From Pseudomonas sp. URIL14HWK12:I12 (lineage in GTDB: Bacteria; Pseudomonadota; Gammaproteobacteria; Pseudomonadales; Pseudomonadaceae), in NCBI RefSeq assembly GCF_003097135.1, contig NZ_QEQL01000007.1, forward strand, positions 62,001 through 126,000: a stretch of 64,000 nt of DNA, read 5' to 3'. Within the stretch, counting starts at the first letter, position 1. Each line of letters starts with the position of its first letter. A program made the position numbers and the translations under genes. Shown here one piece after another: positions 15,030 through 25,139 of this stretch. The notes beneath the pieces were generated by a model, which was not told the DNA's origin, ran no database searches, and worked only from the letters and a program-made list of their open reading frames with translations.

Positions 15030-16844
15030 GCCGACCACCCCCACCGCCAATGCCTTGCCCCGCCGCCCTCGCTGGCGCAGCCTGGCCATTCTTGCCCTGT
15101 GCCTGGCCCCGATGTTGTGGCCGGTGCAACAGCTTGCCGACCGTTATTACCGCAACGAGTTGGCCAGCCAGAATCGCCAGACCCTCGACCTGTACGTGGC
15201 CAACCTTCTCGGCACGCTGCATCGTTACGAAACCTTGCCGCAGATCCTCAGTGGCCTGCCGGCGCTGCGCCATGTGCTGGAGGCGCCGGCCGACAAACAG
15301 GCCGCTGACAACGCCAATGTTTTGCTCAAGCAGATCAGCCAGCAAACCGGCGCCGAAGTGATGTACCTGATGGACGCCAACGGCGACACCCTGGCGGCCT
15401 CCAACTGGGACCAGAAAGACAGCTTCCTGCGGCGCAACTTCGCCTTCCGCCCTTACTACCGCGACGCCGTGGACGGGCGCCTGGGGCGCTTCTTCGGGCT
15501 GGGCACAACCTCGGCCAAGCGCGGCTACTTCTTCGCCGCCGCCGTGCGCGATGGCGAGCGGGTGATCGGCGTGCTGGTGGTGAAAGTCGACCTGGACCAC
15601 ACCGAACGGCTGTGGGGTAAAACCCCCGAGCAACTGGCGCTCACCGACGAGTACGGCGTGGTGATCCTCACCTCGCGGCCCGACTGGCGCTACCGAGCCA
15701 CCCGCGCGCTCAGCCCCAGCGAGCACCAGGCCATCGAGGCCAACCTTGCCTACCCTACCCGCGACCCGCAGCCCCTGGCGCTGGATAAAAACGCCTGGGT
15801 GGTGCAGAGCCGGGCCATTACCGAAACCGGCTGGACCGCCAGCCTGCTCGCCCCGCGCAGCCTGATCGACCGGCCGGTGCGCAGTGTGCTGGCGATCGCC
15901 AGTGGCGCGCTGCTGGCCCTGATGCTGGGCCTGGGCCTGATGATGCAGCGCAGGCGCAATTACCTGGACCGCATTGCCTTCGAAGCCCGGGCACGCCAGG
16001 AGCTCGAAATGCGCGTAGCCGAGCGGACCAGCGCACTGGAGCGGCTGAACACACGGCTCAAGCAGGAAGTGCTCGAACGCGAGCACGCCCAGCAGAAGCT
16101 GTTCCAGGCTCAGGACGAGCTGGTACAGGCCAGCAAACTCAGCGCGCTGGGCACGATGTCGGCGAGCATCAGCCATGAGCTCAACCAGCCGCTGGGGGCC
16201 ATCCGCAGCTATGCCGAAAACGCCGAGGTGCTGCTGGACCATCAGCGCACCGACGACGCCCGTGGCAACTTGAAGCTGATCACAGAGCTGACTGCGCGCA
16301 TGGCTTCGATCATCGCCCACCTGCGCGCCTTTGCCCGCCGTGATCATCACGCCCCGGAAAGCGTGGCGCTGCAGCCGGCCATCGAGGATGCCCTGGCACT
16401 GCTCGCCAAGCGCCGCCGCGCCATGGATGTAGAGCTGATTCGCGACCTGCCCGACGCCCCGCTCTGGGTGCAGGCCGGCGAAACCCGCTTGCGCCAGGTG
16501 CTTGGCAACCTGCTGGCCAACGCCCTCGATGCCCTGACCGAAAAGGCCAACCCGCGCCAGCTGTGGATCAGCGCCGAGAAAACCGCCCAGGGTGTGAACC
16601 TGTACATCCGCGACAACGGCCCCGGTTTCACCCGCGAGGCCTTGGCCCGTGCCCGTGAGCCGTTTTTCACCACCAAAACCCGCACCCAGGGGCTGGGGCT
16701 GGGGCTGGCCATCTGCGAGACCCTGATGCGCGCCTTGGGCGGGGAGCTGGTGCTGGGCAACCACCCCCAAGGCGGCGCCTTGCTTACCTTGCGCCTGCTT
16801 CCGGCCCGGCCCGGCGCCAACCTGCAGCCACCGGAGGAGTTCGC

Positions 16845-16848
<4 letters not shown>
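15028..16848 (+). CDS. dctB: C4-dicarboxylate sensor histidine kinase DctB
   Basis: The 606-residue kinase has a membrane span at about 18-38, a periplasmic double-Cache-like sensor to about 285, a second span (LAIASGALLALMLGLGL), a coiled-coil linker, and the HisKA box SASISHELNQPLGAIRSYAEN with His383. The ATPase domain then shows NLLANALDAL, DNGPGF and GLGLGLAIC. DctB-type kinases sense succinate, fumarate and malate and phosphorylate DctD. It overlaps dctD by 4 nt. The start at 15028 is preferred to the in-frame ATG at 15010, which lies in the inverted repeat. No dctA transporter gene is in the window. Confidence 0.9.
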
Positions 16849-18233
<1,385 letters not shown>

Positions 18234-18237
18234 CCCC

Positions 18238-18681
18238 ATGCACCCATTGCAAGCGATCCTCCACCACGACATCCCGCTTACCCGCGAGATGGGCCTGACC
18301 GTGCAAGGCTGGGCGCAGCGCCGCTTGGTACTGGGCCTGCCGCTGGCGCCCAACGTCAATCACAAGCACACGATGTTCGGCGGCAGCTTGTATTGCGGCG
18401 CCGTGCTGGCTGGGTGGGGCTGGCTGCACCTGGCGCTGCGCGAGGCGGGCGTCGAGGGCGGCCACATCGTGATCCAGCAGGGCCAGATCGACTATCCATT
18501 GCCTGTTACCGGCGACGCACAGGTGCTGTGCCAGGCACCCGACGAGGCGCTATGGGGGCGTTTTCTCAAGAGCTGGGCGCGCCACGGCAGGGCGCGTATC
18601 GAGCTGCACACCGAGGTGCGCAACCTGGGCAGCGAGGAAGCTGCAGTGCGCTTCAGTGGCCAGTACGTGCTGCACCGCTGA
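18238..18681 (+). CDS. Hotdog-fold thioesterase (YiiD C-terminal domain-like)
   Basis: The 147-residue protein matches the putative thioesterase domain found at the C-terminus of YiiD. It has VNHKHTMFGGSLYCGAVLAGW (39-59) as the central helix motif, followed by a strand set ending RFSGQYVLHR. The substrate is unknown; family members act on acyl-CoA or acyl-ACP. The ATG at 18238 lies 4 nt after the dctD stop. Its last 29 nt overlap the 3' end of the convergent cysQ gene. Confidence 0.7.
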   Translation: MHPLQAILHHDIPLTREMGLTVQGWAQRRLVLGLPLAPNVNHKHTMFGGSLYCGAVLAGWGWLHLALREAGVEGGHIVIQQGQIDYPLPVTGDAQVLCQAPDEALWGRFLKSWARHGRARIELHTEVRNLGSEEAAVRFSGQYVLHR

Positions 18682-19495
18682 GGGCAATCAGCTCGGCCTG
18701 CCAGGCCACCCCCGCCGGCAAGGCCAGAAAGAAGCCGTTGAGCAGGCTTTCTCGCGCCGGGTAGGTAAACGGCTCGCCTTCAAGGGTCAGCACCAGGCCC
18801 CCTGCCCCCTCCAGCACGCCTTGAGCGGCGGCGGTGTCCCACTGTGAGGTAGGCGCCAGGCGCGGGTAGCAATCGGCAGCCCCTTCTGCCACCAGGCAGA
18901 ATTTCAGCGAGCTGCCGATATTCGACAGCTTCAGCTCACCGACCCGTTCGGCAAGGCCTGCCAGCAGGCGCTCCTGCTGCTCGCTGGTGTGGCGGCGGCT
19001 GGCGACCACCGTGAAGGGCTCGCCGGCCGGCTGGCGCTGGCGCACCGCAATCGGCCGTGGCGCGTCGCCAGCTTCCGAACGCCAGGCACCCAGGCTATGG
19101 CCGCCAAACCAGCAGCGGCCAGTCACCGGCATGCCGACCACGCCGAACACCACGCGCCCCGCCTCGACCAAAGCGATGTTGACGGTGAACTCCTCGCTGC
19201 CTGCAATGAACTCCTTGGTGCCGTCGAGGGGGTCGACCAGCCACCATCGGTGCCACTGGCTGCGCTCGGCGTGTGCGATGTCGGCGTCTTCTTCCGACAG
19301 CACCGGGATGTCCGGCGCCAGCGCCCTCAACCCTTCGACGATCACCTTGTGCGCCGCCAGGTCTGCGGCGGTAACGGGCGACTCGTCGGCCTTGGTCGCG
19401 ACTTCAACGCCCTGGCGCCAGAACGGCAGGATGGCCTCGCCCGCTCGGGCAGTGAGCTCGATGGCGCCTTCGAGTAGCGGATGGGGATAGATCAT
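18653..19495 (-). CDS. cysQ: 3'(2'),5'-bisphosphate nucleotidase CysQ
   Basis: The 280-residue inositol-phosphatase-fold enzyme removes the 3' phosphate from PAP (3'-phosphoadenosine 5'-phosphate), a by-product of sulfate assimilation. The metal site is visible as LSEED (66-70) and WLVDPLDGTKEF (85-96), with a second Asp motif WDTAAAQGVLEGAGG near the C-terminus. Its ATG overlaps the stop of nudE, so the two are coupled. It converges with, and overlaps by 29 nt, the thioesterase gene. Confidence 0.93.
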   Translation of the reverse strand: MIYPHPLLEGAIELTARAGEAILPFWRQGVEVATKADESPVTAADLAAHKVIVEGLRALAPDIPVLSEEDADIAHAERSQWHRWWLVDPLDGTKEFIAGSEEFTVNIALVEAGRVVFGVVGMPVTGRCWFGGHSLGAWRSEAGDAPRPIAVRQRQPAGEPFTVVASRRHTSEQQERLLAGLAERVGELKLSNIGSSLKFCLVAEGAADCYPRLAPTSQWDTAAAQGVLEGAGGLVLTLEGEPFTYPARESLLNGFFLALPAGVAWQAELIALSGAARTGH

Positions 19496-20058
19496 GGCTT
19501 GAACACCCCGCGCTCGGTGAGCAGGTCGCGGGCCAGGTACAACGCCGCCAGGGCGCGGCCTTCGCTGAACTGCGCGTTGCGTGCCAGCGCGCTGAGCTCA
19601 CGCAGGTTGATCTTGTCGACCCGCATCGGCTCGGGCTCGTCGCCTTCCAGCCGCTCTTCGTACAGGTCGGTGGCCAGCACCACCTGGATCTTCTGGCTCA
19701 TGTAGCCTGGGCTGAGCGACAGCTCAGTCAGGTGCTCGAGGTGGCGGGCGCCGAACCCGGCTTCTTCCTTGAGCTCGCGGTTGGCGGCGGCCAGCACGTC
19801 TTCACCCGGTTCGATCAGGCCTTTGGGCAGCGACACCTCATAGGTTTCGGTGCCGCCGCAGTATTCTTCGACCAGCACCGCGTGCTCGGCATCGAGCATG
19901 GCGATGATCATCACGGCGCCGTGGCCGGTACCCCGGCCAACGAGGCGCTCATAGACGCGCTCCACACCATTTGAAAACCGCAAATTCACCTGCTCGACAC
20001 GAAAGATTCGGCTGCTGGCGACGATCTCGCGAGCGAGGACGGTGGGCTTTTGGCGCAT
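19492..20058 (-). CDS. nudE: ADP compounds hydrolase NudE
   Basis: The 188-residue Nudix hydrolase has a perfect Nudix box, G80-x5-E86-x7-REL-x-EE-x-G to residue 101. NudE cleaves ADP-ribose, NADH and diadenosine polyphosphates to limit these metabolites. The pairing nudE-cysQ is conserved in gammaproteobacteria. It is divergent from yrfG with a 71-nt gap that must hold both promoters. Confidence 0.93.
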   Translation of the reverse strand: MRQKPTVLAREIVASSRIFRVEQVNLRFSNGVERVYERLVGRGTGHGAVMIIAMLDAEHAVLVEEYCGGTETYEVSLPKGLIEPGEDVLAAANRELKEEAGFGARHLEHLTELSLSPGYMSQKIQVVLATDLYEERLEGDEPEPMRVDKINLRELSALARNAQFSEGRALAALYLARDLLTERGVFKP

Positions 20059-20129
20059 GGGCGGCTCCTTGGCGTGAACGGGTTACTATACATGCACCGC
20101 GTTTTTTTGACCTGCCCAGGAGCCTCACC

Positions 20130-20792
20130 ATGGCGGCCCTTCACTGGCCAGAGATCGACACCGTGCTGTTGGACATGGACGGCACGCTACTCGACCTGCA
20201 CTACGACAACCACTTCTGGCTCGAACACCTGCCACAACGCTACGCGCAGCTGCAGGGCGTGAGCCTGGACCACGCACTCGATGCCATGAACGCGCTCTTC
20301 GATGAGCACGCCGGCACCTTGAACTGGTATTGCCTGGATTTCTGGACCGCCACCCTGGGCGTGCCGATCCGCGAGCTCAAGCGCGAGACCGCCGAGCGCA
20401 TACGCTTGCGCCCTGGCGCGGAGCAGTTCCTGCGCGAGCTCAAGGCTGCCGGCAAGCAGGTGATCATGATCACCAACGCACACCCGGACGCGCTGGCACT
20501 GAAGCTTGAGCGCATCGCGCTGGCGCCCTGGTTCGACCGGATGATCAGCTCGCACCACTACGGGTTTCCCAAGGAGCACCCCGGGTTCTGGCAGGCGTTG
20601 GCCGCGGATGTGGCCTTCACGCCGGCGCGCAGCCTGTTCATCGATGACACCCTGCCGATCCTGCGCAGTGCCCGCGCCTTCGGTATCGGCCACCTGCTGG
20701 CGGTGCGCTCACCCGACAGCTGCAAACCCGACAAACACACCGAGGAGTTCGAAGCGGTGACCGACTACGCAGCCTTGCACCCCCGCGTGTAA
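20130..20792 (+). CDS. yrfG: HAD-family GMP/IMP nucleotidase YrfG
   Basis: The 220-residue HAD-superfamily phosphatase has the DMDGTLL motif I (D15, D17), the ITNAHP motif II and the FIDDTLPIL motif IV. In E. coli the nudE-linked member dephosphorylates IMP and GMP. The chosen ATG follows CCCAGGAGCC; an upstream in-frame ATG would overlap nudE on the other strand. Its divergent placement beside nudE is as in other gammaproteobacteria. Confidence 0.9.
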   Translation: MAALHWPEIDTVLLDMDGTLLDLHYDNHFWLEHLPQRYAQLQGVSLDHALDAMNALFDEHAGTLNWYCLDFWTATLGVPIRELKRETAERIRLRPGAEQFLRELKAAGKQVIMITNAHPDALALKLERIALAPWFDRMISSHHYGFPKEHPGFWQALAADVAFTPARSLFIDDTLPILRSARAFGIGHLLAVRSPDSCKPDKHTEEFEAVTDYAALHPRV

Positions 20793-20831
20793 CCCGTTTG
20801 AATGGCCGCTCATTGAATCGCCGAGTTCGGG

Positions 20832-21716
20832 ATGGACATCAAACAATTACGCTTCCTGATTGCCCTGGACGAAACCCGCCACTTCGGCCAGGCAGCCGCG
20901 CGCTGCCACATCACCCAGCCGACGCTGTCGATGCGCCTGCGCAGCCTGGAAGAAGAGCTCGACCTGCCACTGGTAGTGCGTGGCCAACGCTTCGAAGGTT
21001 TCACTGCCCCTGGTGAGCGCGTGCTCGCCTGGGCACGCACGGTGCTGGCTGCCTATGACGGGCTGCAGGCCGAAGCCGCCGCCTGCCGTGGCCAGTTGCA
21101 GGGCACGCTGCGCCTGGGCGTGGTGCCGTTGTCGAGCTTCGACCCGGTGCCGCTGCTCACCGGCCTGCACGCCTTGCACCCGGACCTGCGCTTCGAGCTG
21201 AGCTCGCTGAGCTCCGAACAGATTCTCGAGCAGCTGGCCAGCAACCGCATCGACCTTGGGGTTTCGTTTCTGGAGCGCCTCGACAACGAGCGTTTCGACT
21301 CCCTGCCCCTGGCAACCACGCGCATGGGCCTGTTGTTCGACGAACGGCACTTCGCCCTGGCCGGCACAGCGCTCGACTGGCCCACCGTAGCCGCGCTGCC
21401 GTTGGGTATGCTGAGCACCGGTATGCACTTTCGCCAATCGATCGATCACGCCTTCAACAGCCTTGGCCTGGCGCCTGCCCCGTTGATCGAAACCGATGCG
21501 GTGCACCAACTGCTGCAGGCCGTGCACGCGGGCCTTTGCTGCGCAATCATGCCGATGGATGGCGGGCTCGAAGGGCTCACCGAGCAGTTGCGGCTTGAGC
21601 CGATCGATAATGCGCACACCCTGGCCAGCGTCGGTTTGATCATGCGCAAAGCCGCGCCGCGCTCGGCGCTCGCCGAGGCCTGCTTCGCGTTTTGCCAGGT
21701 GCAATCACACCCCTGA
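20832..21716 (+). CDS. LysR-family transcriptional regulator, likely for fdhD-oxidoreductase
   Basis: The 294-residue protein has the LysR N-terminal HTH (MDIKQLRFLIALDETRHFGQAA, then TQPTLSMRLRSLEEEL) and a periplasmic-binding-like effector domain from about 90. It is followed after 108 nt by fdhD and the molybdopterin oxidoreductase on the same strand. A T-N11-A palindrome of LysR type lies in that gap, so it probably controls those genes. The effector is unknown. Confidence 0.85.
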   Translation: MDIKQLRFLIALDETRHFGQAAARCHITQPTLSMRLRSLEEELDLPLVVRGQRFEGFTAPGERVLAWARTVLAAYDGLQAEAAACRGQLQGTLRLGVVPLSSFDPVPLLTGLHALHPDLRFELSSLSSEQILEQLASNRIDLGVSFLERLDNERFDSLPLATTRMGLLFDERHFALAGTALDWPTVAALPLGMLSTGMHFRQSIDHAFNSLGLAPAPLIETDAVHQLLQAVHAGLCCAIMPMDGGLEGLTEQLRLEPIDNAHTLASVGLIMRKAAPRSALAEACFAFCQVQSHP

Positions 21717-21746
21717 CGCGCCGTGATCGACCCCCTCTATCGGGGC

Positions 21747-21761
21747 ATCGGCACTGGCGAT
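21747..21761 (+). promoter_or_regulatory. LysR-type operator (ATCG-N7-CGAT)
   Basis: ATCGGCACTGGCGAT has perfect 4-nt arms and the T-N11-A spacing of LysR-family sites. It lies 64 nt before the chosen fdhD start and directly downstream of the LysR gene. Binding is inferred. Confidence 0.45.
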
Positions 21762-21824
21762 TAGACGGCGCCGGCAATCGGGCATAGGCTCAAAGCATTG
21801 CCCAACCGCGCGCGTGCCCATCAC

Positions 21825-22658
21825 ATGAATGTTCCGCAGCCAGCCATGGCGGTGCCTGCCGAGCAGGTGCCCCAGGCCAGCCACTCTTATGACTACTGCG
21901 ACCTCGCAGGGCAAGCGCCTGGGCAGGCAGCCCTGGCCGACGAAGTCGCCTTGGCGATTGCCTACAACGGCATCAGCCAGGCGGTGATGCTGGTCAGCCC
22001 CGGCGACCTGGAAGATTTCGTGGTGGGCTTCAGTATCGGCAGCGGCATCGTGCACAGCGCGAGTGAAATCTACGACATCCGCCTGAGCGGCTGCGGCGCG
22101 GCCTGGCAGGCGGACGTCGAGATTGCCAGCCGAGCGTTCTGGGCCTTGAAAGATCATCGCCGGCAGATGGCCGGCACCAGCGGCTGCGGGCTGTGCGGCG
22201 TGGAGGCGGTCGAGCAGGCCCTGCCTGAGTTGGCCGTGCTGGCCGAGACACCGCTGCCGCCGCCGCAGTGGCTCGAAGGCCTGCGCGACCGGATCAGCGC
22301 GTTCCAGCCGCTGGGCCGGCACTGCGGCGCTGTTCACGCAGCCGTATTCATGAGCAGCGACGGCAGCCTGCTGCTGGGCCGTGAAGACATCGGCCGGCAC
22401 AACGGGCTCGACAAGCTGATCGGGGCACTGGCCCGGCAGAACATTTCGGCCACGGGCGGCATCGCCGTGGTCACCAGCCGCTGCAGCCTCGAGCTCATTC
22501 AAAAAGCCCTGCGCGCCGGTATCGGCACGCTGGTCAGCCTTTCATCGCCCACTGGCCTAGCAGTGCAGTGGGCGCGCCAACATCACCTGAACCTGATCCA
22601 CCTACCGCACCACAGTGCGCCGCGGGTCTACAGCCCCGCCCTGGAGAAACGCCCATGA
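21825..22658 (+). CDS. fdhD: Formate dehydrogenase accessory sulfurtransferase FdhD
   Basis: The 277-residue protein transfers sulfur from IscS to the molybdenum cofactor of formate dehydrogenases. The two active cysteines are C121 and C124 in CGLCG, and the C-terminal half shows the family GREDIGRHNGLDKLIG and VTSRCSLELIQKA segments. The ATG at 21825 is chosen; a TTG nine codons upstream is possible. Its stop overlaps the ATG of the downstream oxidoreductase, its likely client. Confidence 0.93.
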   Translation: MNVPQPAMAVPAEQVPQASHSYDYCDLAGQAPGQAALADEVALAIAYNGISQAVMLVSPGDLEDFVVGFSIGSGIVHSASEIYDIRLSGCGAAWQADVEIASRAFWALKDHRRQMAGTSGCGLCGVEAVEQALPELAVLAETPLPPPQWLEGLRDRISAFQPLGRHCGAVHAAVFMSSDGSLLLGREDIGRHNGLDKLIGALARQNISATGGIAVVTSRCSLELIQKALRAGIGTLVSLSSPTGLAVQWARQHHLNLIHLPHHSAPRVYSPALEKRP

Positions 22659-24994
22659 GCACCGGACAGATCGAAAAACCGCCTGCCTCCGCCCCCCGTT
22701 ACAAACCCTACAAAGGTGCGGCGGCCGGCTGGGGTGCGCTGCAAAGCGTGACCCGCGCCTGGCTGGGCAGCGGCAATGCACTGAAAAACATCCGCACGAT
22801 GCTCAAGACCAACCAGAACGGCGGCTTCGACTGCCCTGGCTGCGCCTGGGGCGATTCGCCGGAAAGCGACGTGGTGAAGTTCTGCGAGAACGGCGCCAAG
22901 GCGGTGAACTGGGAAGCGACCAAGCGCCGCGTCGACCCGGCCTTCTTCGCCCGCCACAGCGTTACCTCGCTGCTGGAGCAGAGCGACTATTGGCTGGAAT
23001 ACCAAGGCCGCGTAACCCACCCGATGGTTTACGACGCCCAGACCGACCGGTACAAGCCTTTGAGCTGGGATGAAGCCTTCGCGCTGATCGCCCGCCACCT
23101 CAATGCCCTGCCCTCGCCGGACCTGGCCGAGTTCTATACCTCAGGCCGCGCCAGCAACGAGGCAGCGTACCTCTACCAGCTGTTCGTGCGCGCCTTCGGC
23201 ACCAACAACTTTCCCGACTGCTCGAACATGTGCCACGAAGCCAGTGGCGTGGCGCTGTCGCAAAGTGTCGGCGTAGGTAAAGGCACGGTGACCTTCACCG
23301 ATTTCGAGCATGCCGATGCCATTTTCGTCTGGGGCCAAAACCCCGGCACCAACCACCCGCGCATGCTCGAACCGCTGCGCGAAGCCGTGGAACGGGGTGC
23401 CCAGGTGGTGTGCATCAACCCGCTCAAGGAGCGTGGTCTGGAGCGCTTCCAGCATCCGCAGCACCCGATCGAGATGCTCACCAACGGCAACCGCCCGACC
23501 AACACGGCGTACTTCCGCCCCGCGCTGGGCGGTGATATGGCGATTCTGCGTGGCATGGCCAAGTTCCTGCTGCAGTGGGAGCGTGAGGCGCAGGAGAAAG
23601 GCGAGCCGGCGATCTTCGACCATGATTTCATCAACGCTCACACCGCCACGGTGAGCGAATACCTGGCGGTCGTGGATGCAACGCCCTGGGAGAAGATCGT
23701 CGAGCAGTCGGGCCTGGCCCTCTACGAGATCGAGCAGGCGGCGCGCATGTACGTCACTGGCAAGCGGGTGATCATGTGCTGGGCGATGGGCATTACCCAA
23801 CACCGCCACTCCGTGCCGACCATCCAGGAAATCGCCAACCTGATGCTGCTGCGCGGCAACCTGGGCGTGCCCGGCGCGGGCCTGTGCCCGGTACGCGGCC
23901 ACAGCAACGTGCAGGGCGACCGCACCATGGGCATCAACGAGCGCCCACCGGCCTTCTTGCTGGAAGCGCTGGAAAAGCGGTTCGGCTTCAAGGTGCCGCG
24001 CACCAATGGGCACAACGTGGTGGAGTCGATCCACGCGATGCTCGAAGGCCGTGCCAAGGTGTTCATCGCCTTGGGCGGCAACTTCGCCCAGGCCACGCCT
24101 GACAGCCCGCGCACCGTGCAGGCCCTGCGCAACTGTGACCTGACGGTGCAGATCAGCACCAAGCTCAACCGTAGCCATCTGATTCATGGCAAAGAGGCGC
24201 TCATCCTCCCGTGCCTGGGCCGTACCGACATCGACCAGCAAGCCGGTGGCCCGCAGGCGGTCACGGTGGAAGACTCGTTCAGCATGGTGCACGCTTCCTT
24301 CGGCCAGCTGCGCCCGATCTCCGACCAGATGCGTTCGGAGCCGGCGATCGTCGCCGGCATCGCCAAGGCAACCCTGGGCAACAAGCCGGTGGACTGGGAC
24401 TGGTTGATCGCAGACTACAACCGGATCCGCGACCTGATCGCCGACACCATTCCAGGCTTTACCGACTTCAACACCAAGCTCAACCAGCCGGGCGGCTTCT
24501 ATCTGGGCAACAGTGCGGCGGCACGGCGCTGGAACACCCCGAGCGGGCGCGCCAACTTCAAGCCCAACGAGCTGCCCAGCGACCTGCTGCACGAGAAGGT
24601 GCACGCTAGCGGCAGCGTGCCCGACCTGGTGTTGCAAACCATGCGTTCGCACGACCAGTACAACACCACGATCTACGGCCTGGACGACCGTTATCGCGGC
24701 GTGTATGGCCAGCGTGACGTGGTGTTCGCCAACGAAGCCGACATCATCCGCCTGGGCTTCCAGCCGGGGCAGAAGGTCGACCTGGTGGCGCTGTGGGACG
24801 ATGGCGTGGAGCGGCGGGTGAAGAACTTCACGCTGCTGGCCTATGACATCCCGGCGGGGCAGGCAGCGGCCTACTACCCGGAGACCAACCCGCTGGTGCC
24901 GCTGGAGAGTGTTGGCGCTGGCAGCCATACACCGACGTCGAAGTTCGTGGCGATTCGGGTAGAGCGCGGCAGTGAGAGTGCGCGCATCGTGTGA
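22655..24994 (+). CDS. FdhF/YdeP-family molybdopterin oxidoreductase
   Basis: The 779-residue protein belongs to the bis-MGD molybdenum enzymes related to formate dehydrogenase H and YdeP. It has FDCPGCAW (58-65), the SNMCHEASG segment with Cys193 near the position of the Mo ligand, WGQNPGTNHPRM, and the C-terminal MopB-binding domain with LRSHDQYNTT-like features. Only C60 and C63 of a possible cluster site are evident near the N-terminus, so an ordinary four-Cys ferredoxin site is not obvious. It is coupled by 4 nt to fdhD. The substrate may be formate, but in many YdeP-type proteins it is not established. Confidence 0.85.
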   Translation: MSTGQIEKPPASAPRYKPYKGAAAGWGALQSVTRAWLGSGNALKNIRTMLKTNQNGGFDCPGCAWGDSPESDVVKFCENGAKAVNWEATKRRVDPAFFARHSVTSLLEQSDYWLEYQGRVTHPMVYDAQTDRYKPLSWDEAFALIARHLNALPSPDLAEFYTSGRASNEAAYLYQLFVRAFGTNNFPDCSNMCHEASGVALSQSVGVGKGTVTFTDFEHADAIFVWGQNPGTNHPRMLEPLREAVERGAQVVCINPLKERGLERFQHPQHPIEMLTNGNRPTNTAYFRPALGGDMAILRGMAKFLLQWEREAQEKGEPAIFDHDFINAHTATVSEYLAVVDATPWEKIVEQSGLALYEIEQAARMYVTGKRVIMCWAMGITQHRHSVPTIQEIANLMLLRGNLGVPGAGLCPVRGHSNVQGDRTMGINERPPAFLLEALEKRFGFKVPRTNGHNVVESIHAMLEGRAKVFIALGGNFAQATPDSPRTVQALRNCDLTVQISTKLNRSHLIHGKEALILPCLGRTDIDQQAGGPQAVTVEDSFSMVHASFGQLRPISDQMRSEPAIVAGIAKATLGNKPVDWDWLIADYNRIRDLIADTIPGFTDFNTKLNQPGGFYLGNSAAARRWNTPSGRANFKPNELPSDLLHEKVHASGSVPDLVLQTMRSHDQYNTTIYGLDDRYRGVYGQRDVVFANEADIIRLGFQPGQKVDLVALWDDGVERRVKNFTLLAYDIPAGQAAAYYPETNPLVPLESVGAGSHTPTSKFVAIRVERGSESARIV

Positions 24995-25018
24995 TGCGTA
25001 CCTGCAGGCGGTGGTGCC

Positions 25019-25068
25019 CCGAGCGGCGCGTTGAGATTGACGCGTCGCTCGGCAAGCCGCCCTCCCAC
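25019..25068 (+). repeat. REP-like hairpin and repeat, copy 2
   Basis: CCGAGCGGCGCGT (25019-25031) pairs with ACGCGTCGCTCGG (25040-25052) at 12 of 13 positions. It is followed by AAGCCGCCCTCCCAC (25054-25068), which is identical to 4162-4176. It is placed just after the oxidoreductase stop, before the shared terminator. Confidence 0.5.
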
Positions 25069-25091
25069 CGCGGTCTCAGGCTTCGGACAAT

Positions 25092-25122
25092 AAAAAACCC
25101 CGCTCAAGAGCGGGGTTTTTTT
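25092..25122. terminator. Bidirectional terminator between the oxidoreductase gene and pckA
   Basis: AACCCCGCTC-AA-GAGCGGGGTT is a perfect stem flanked by an A-run on the left and seven T on the right. It therefore works for the plus-strand fdhD operon and for pckA arriving from the right. Confidence 0.9.
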
Positions 25123-25139
25123 GCGGCCTACACCTGAAG

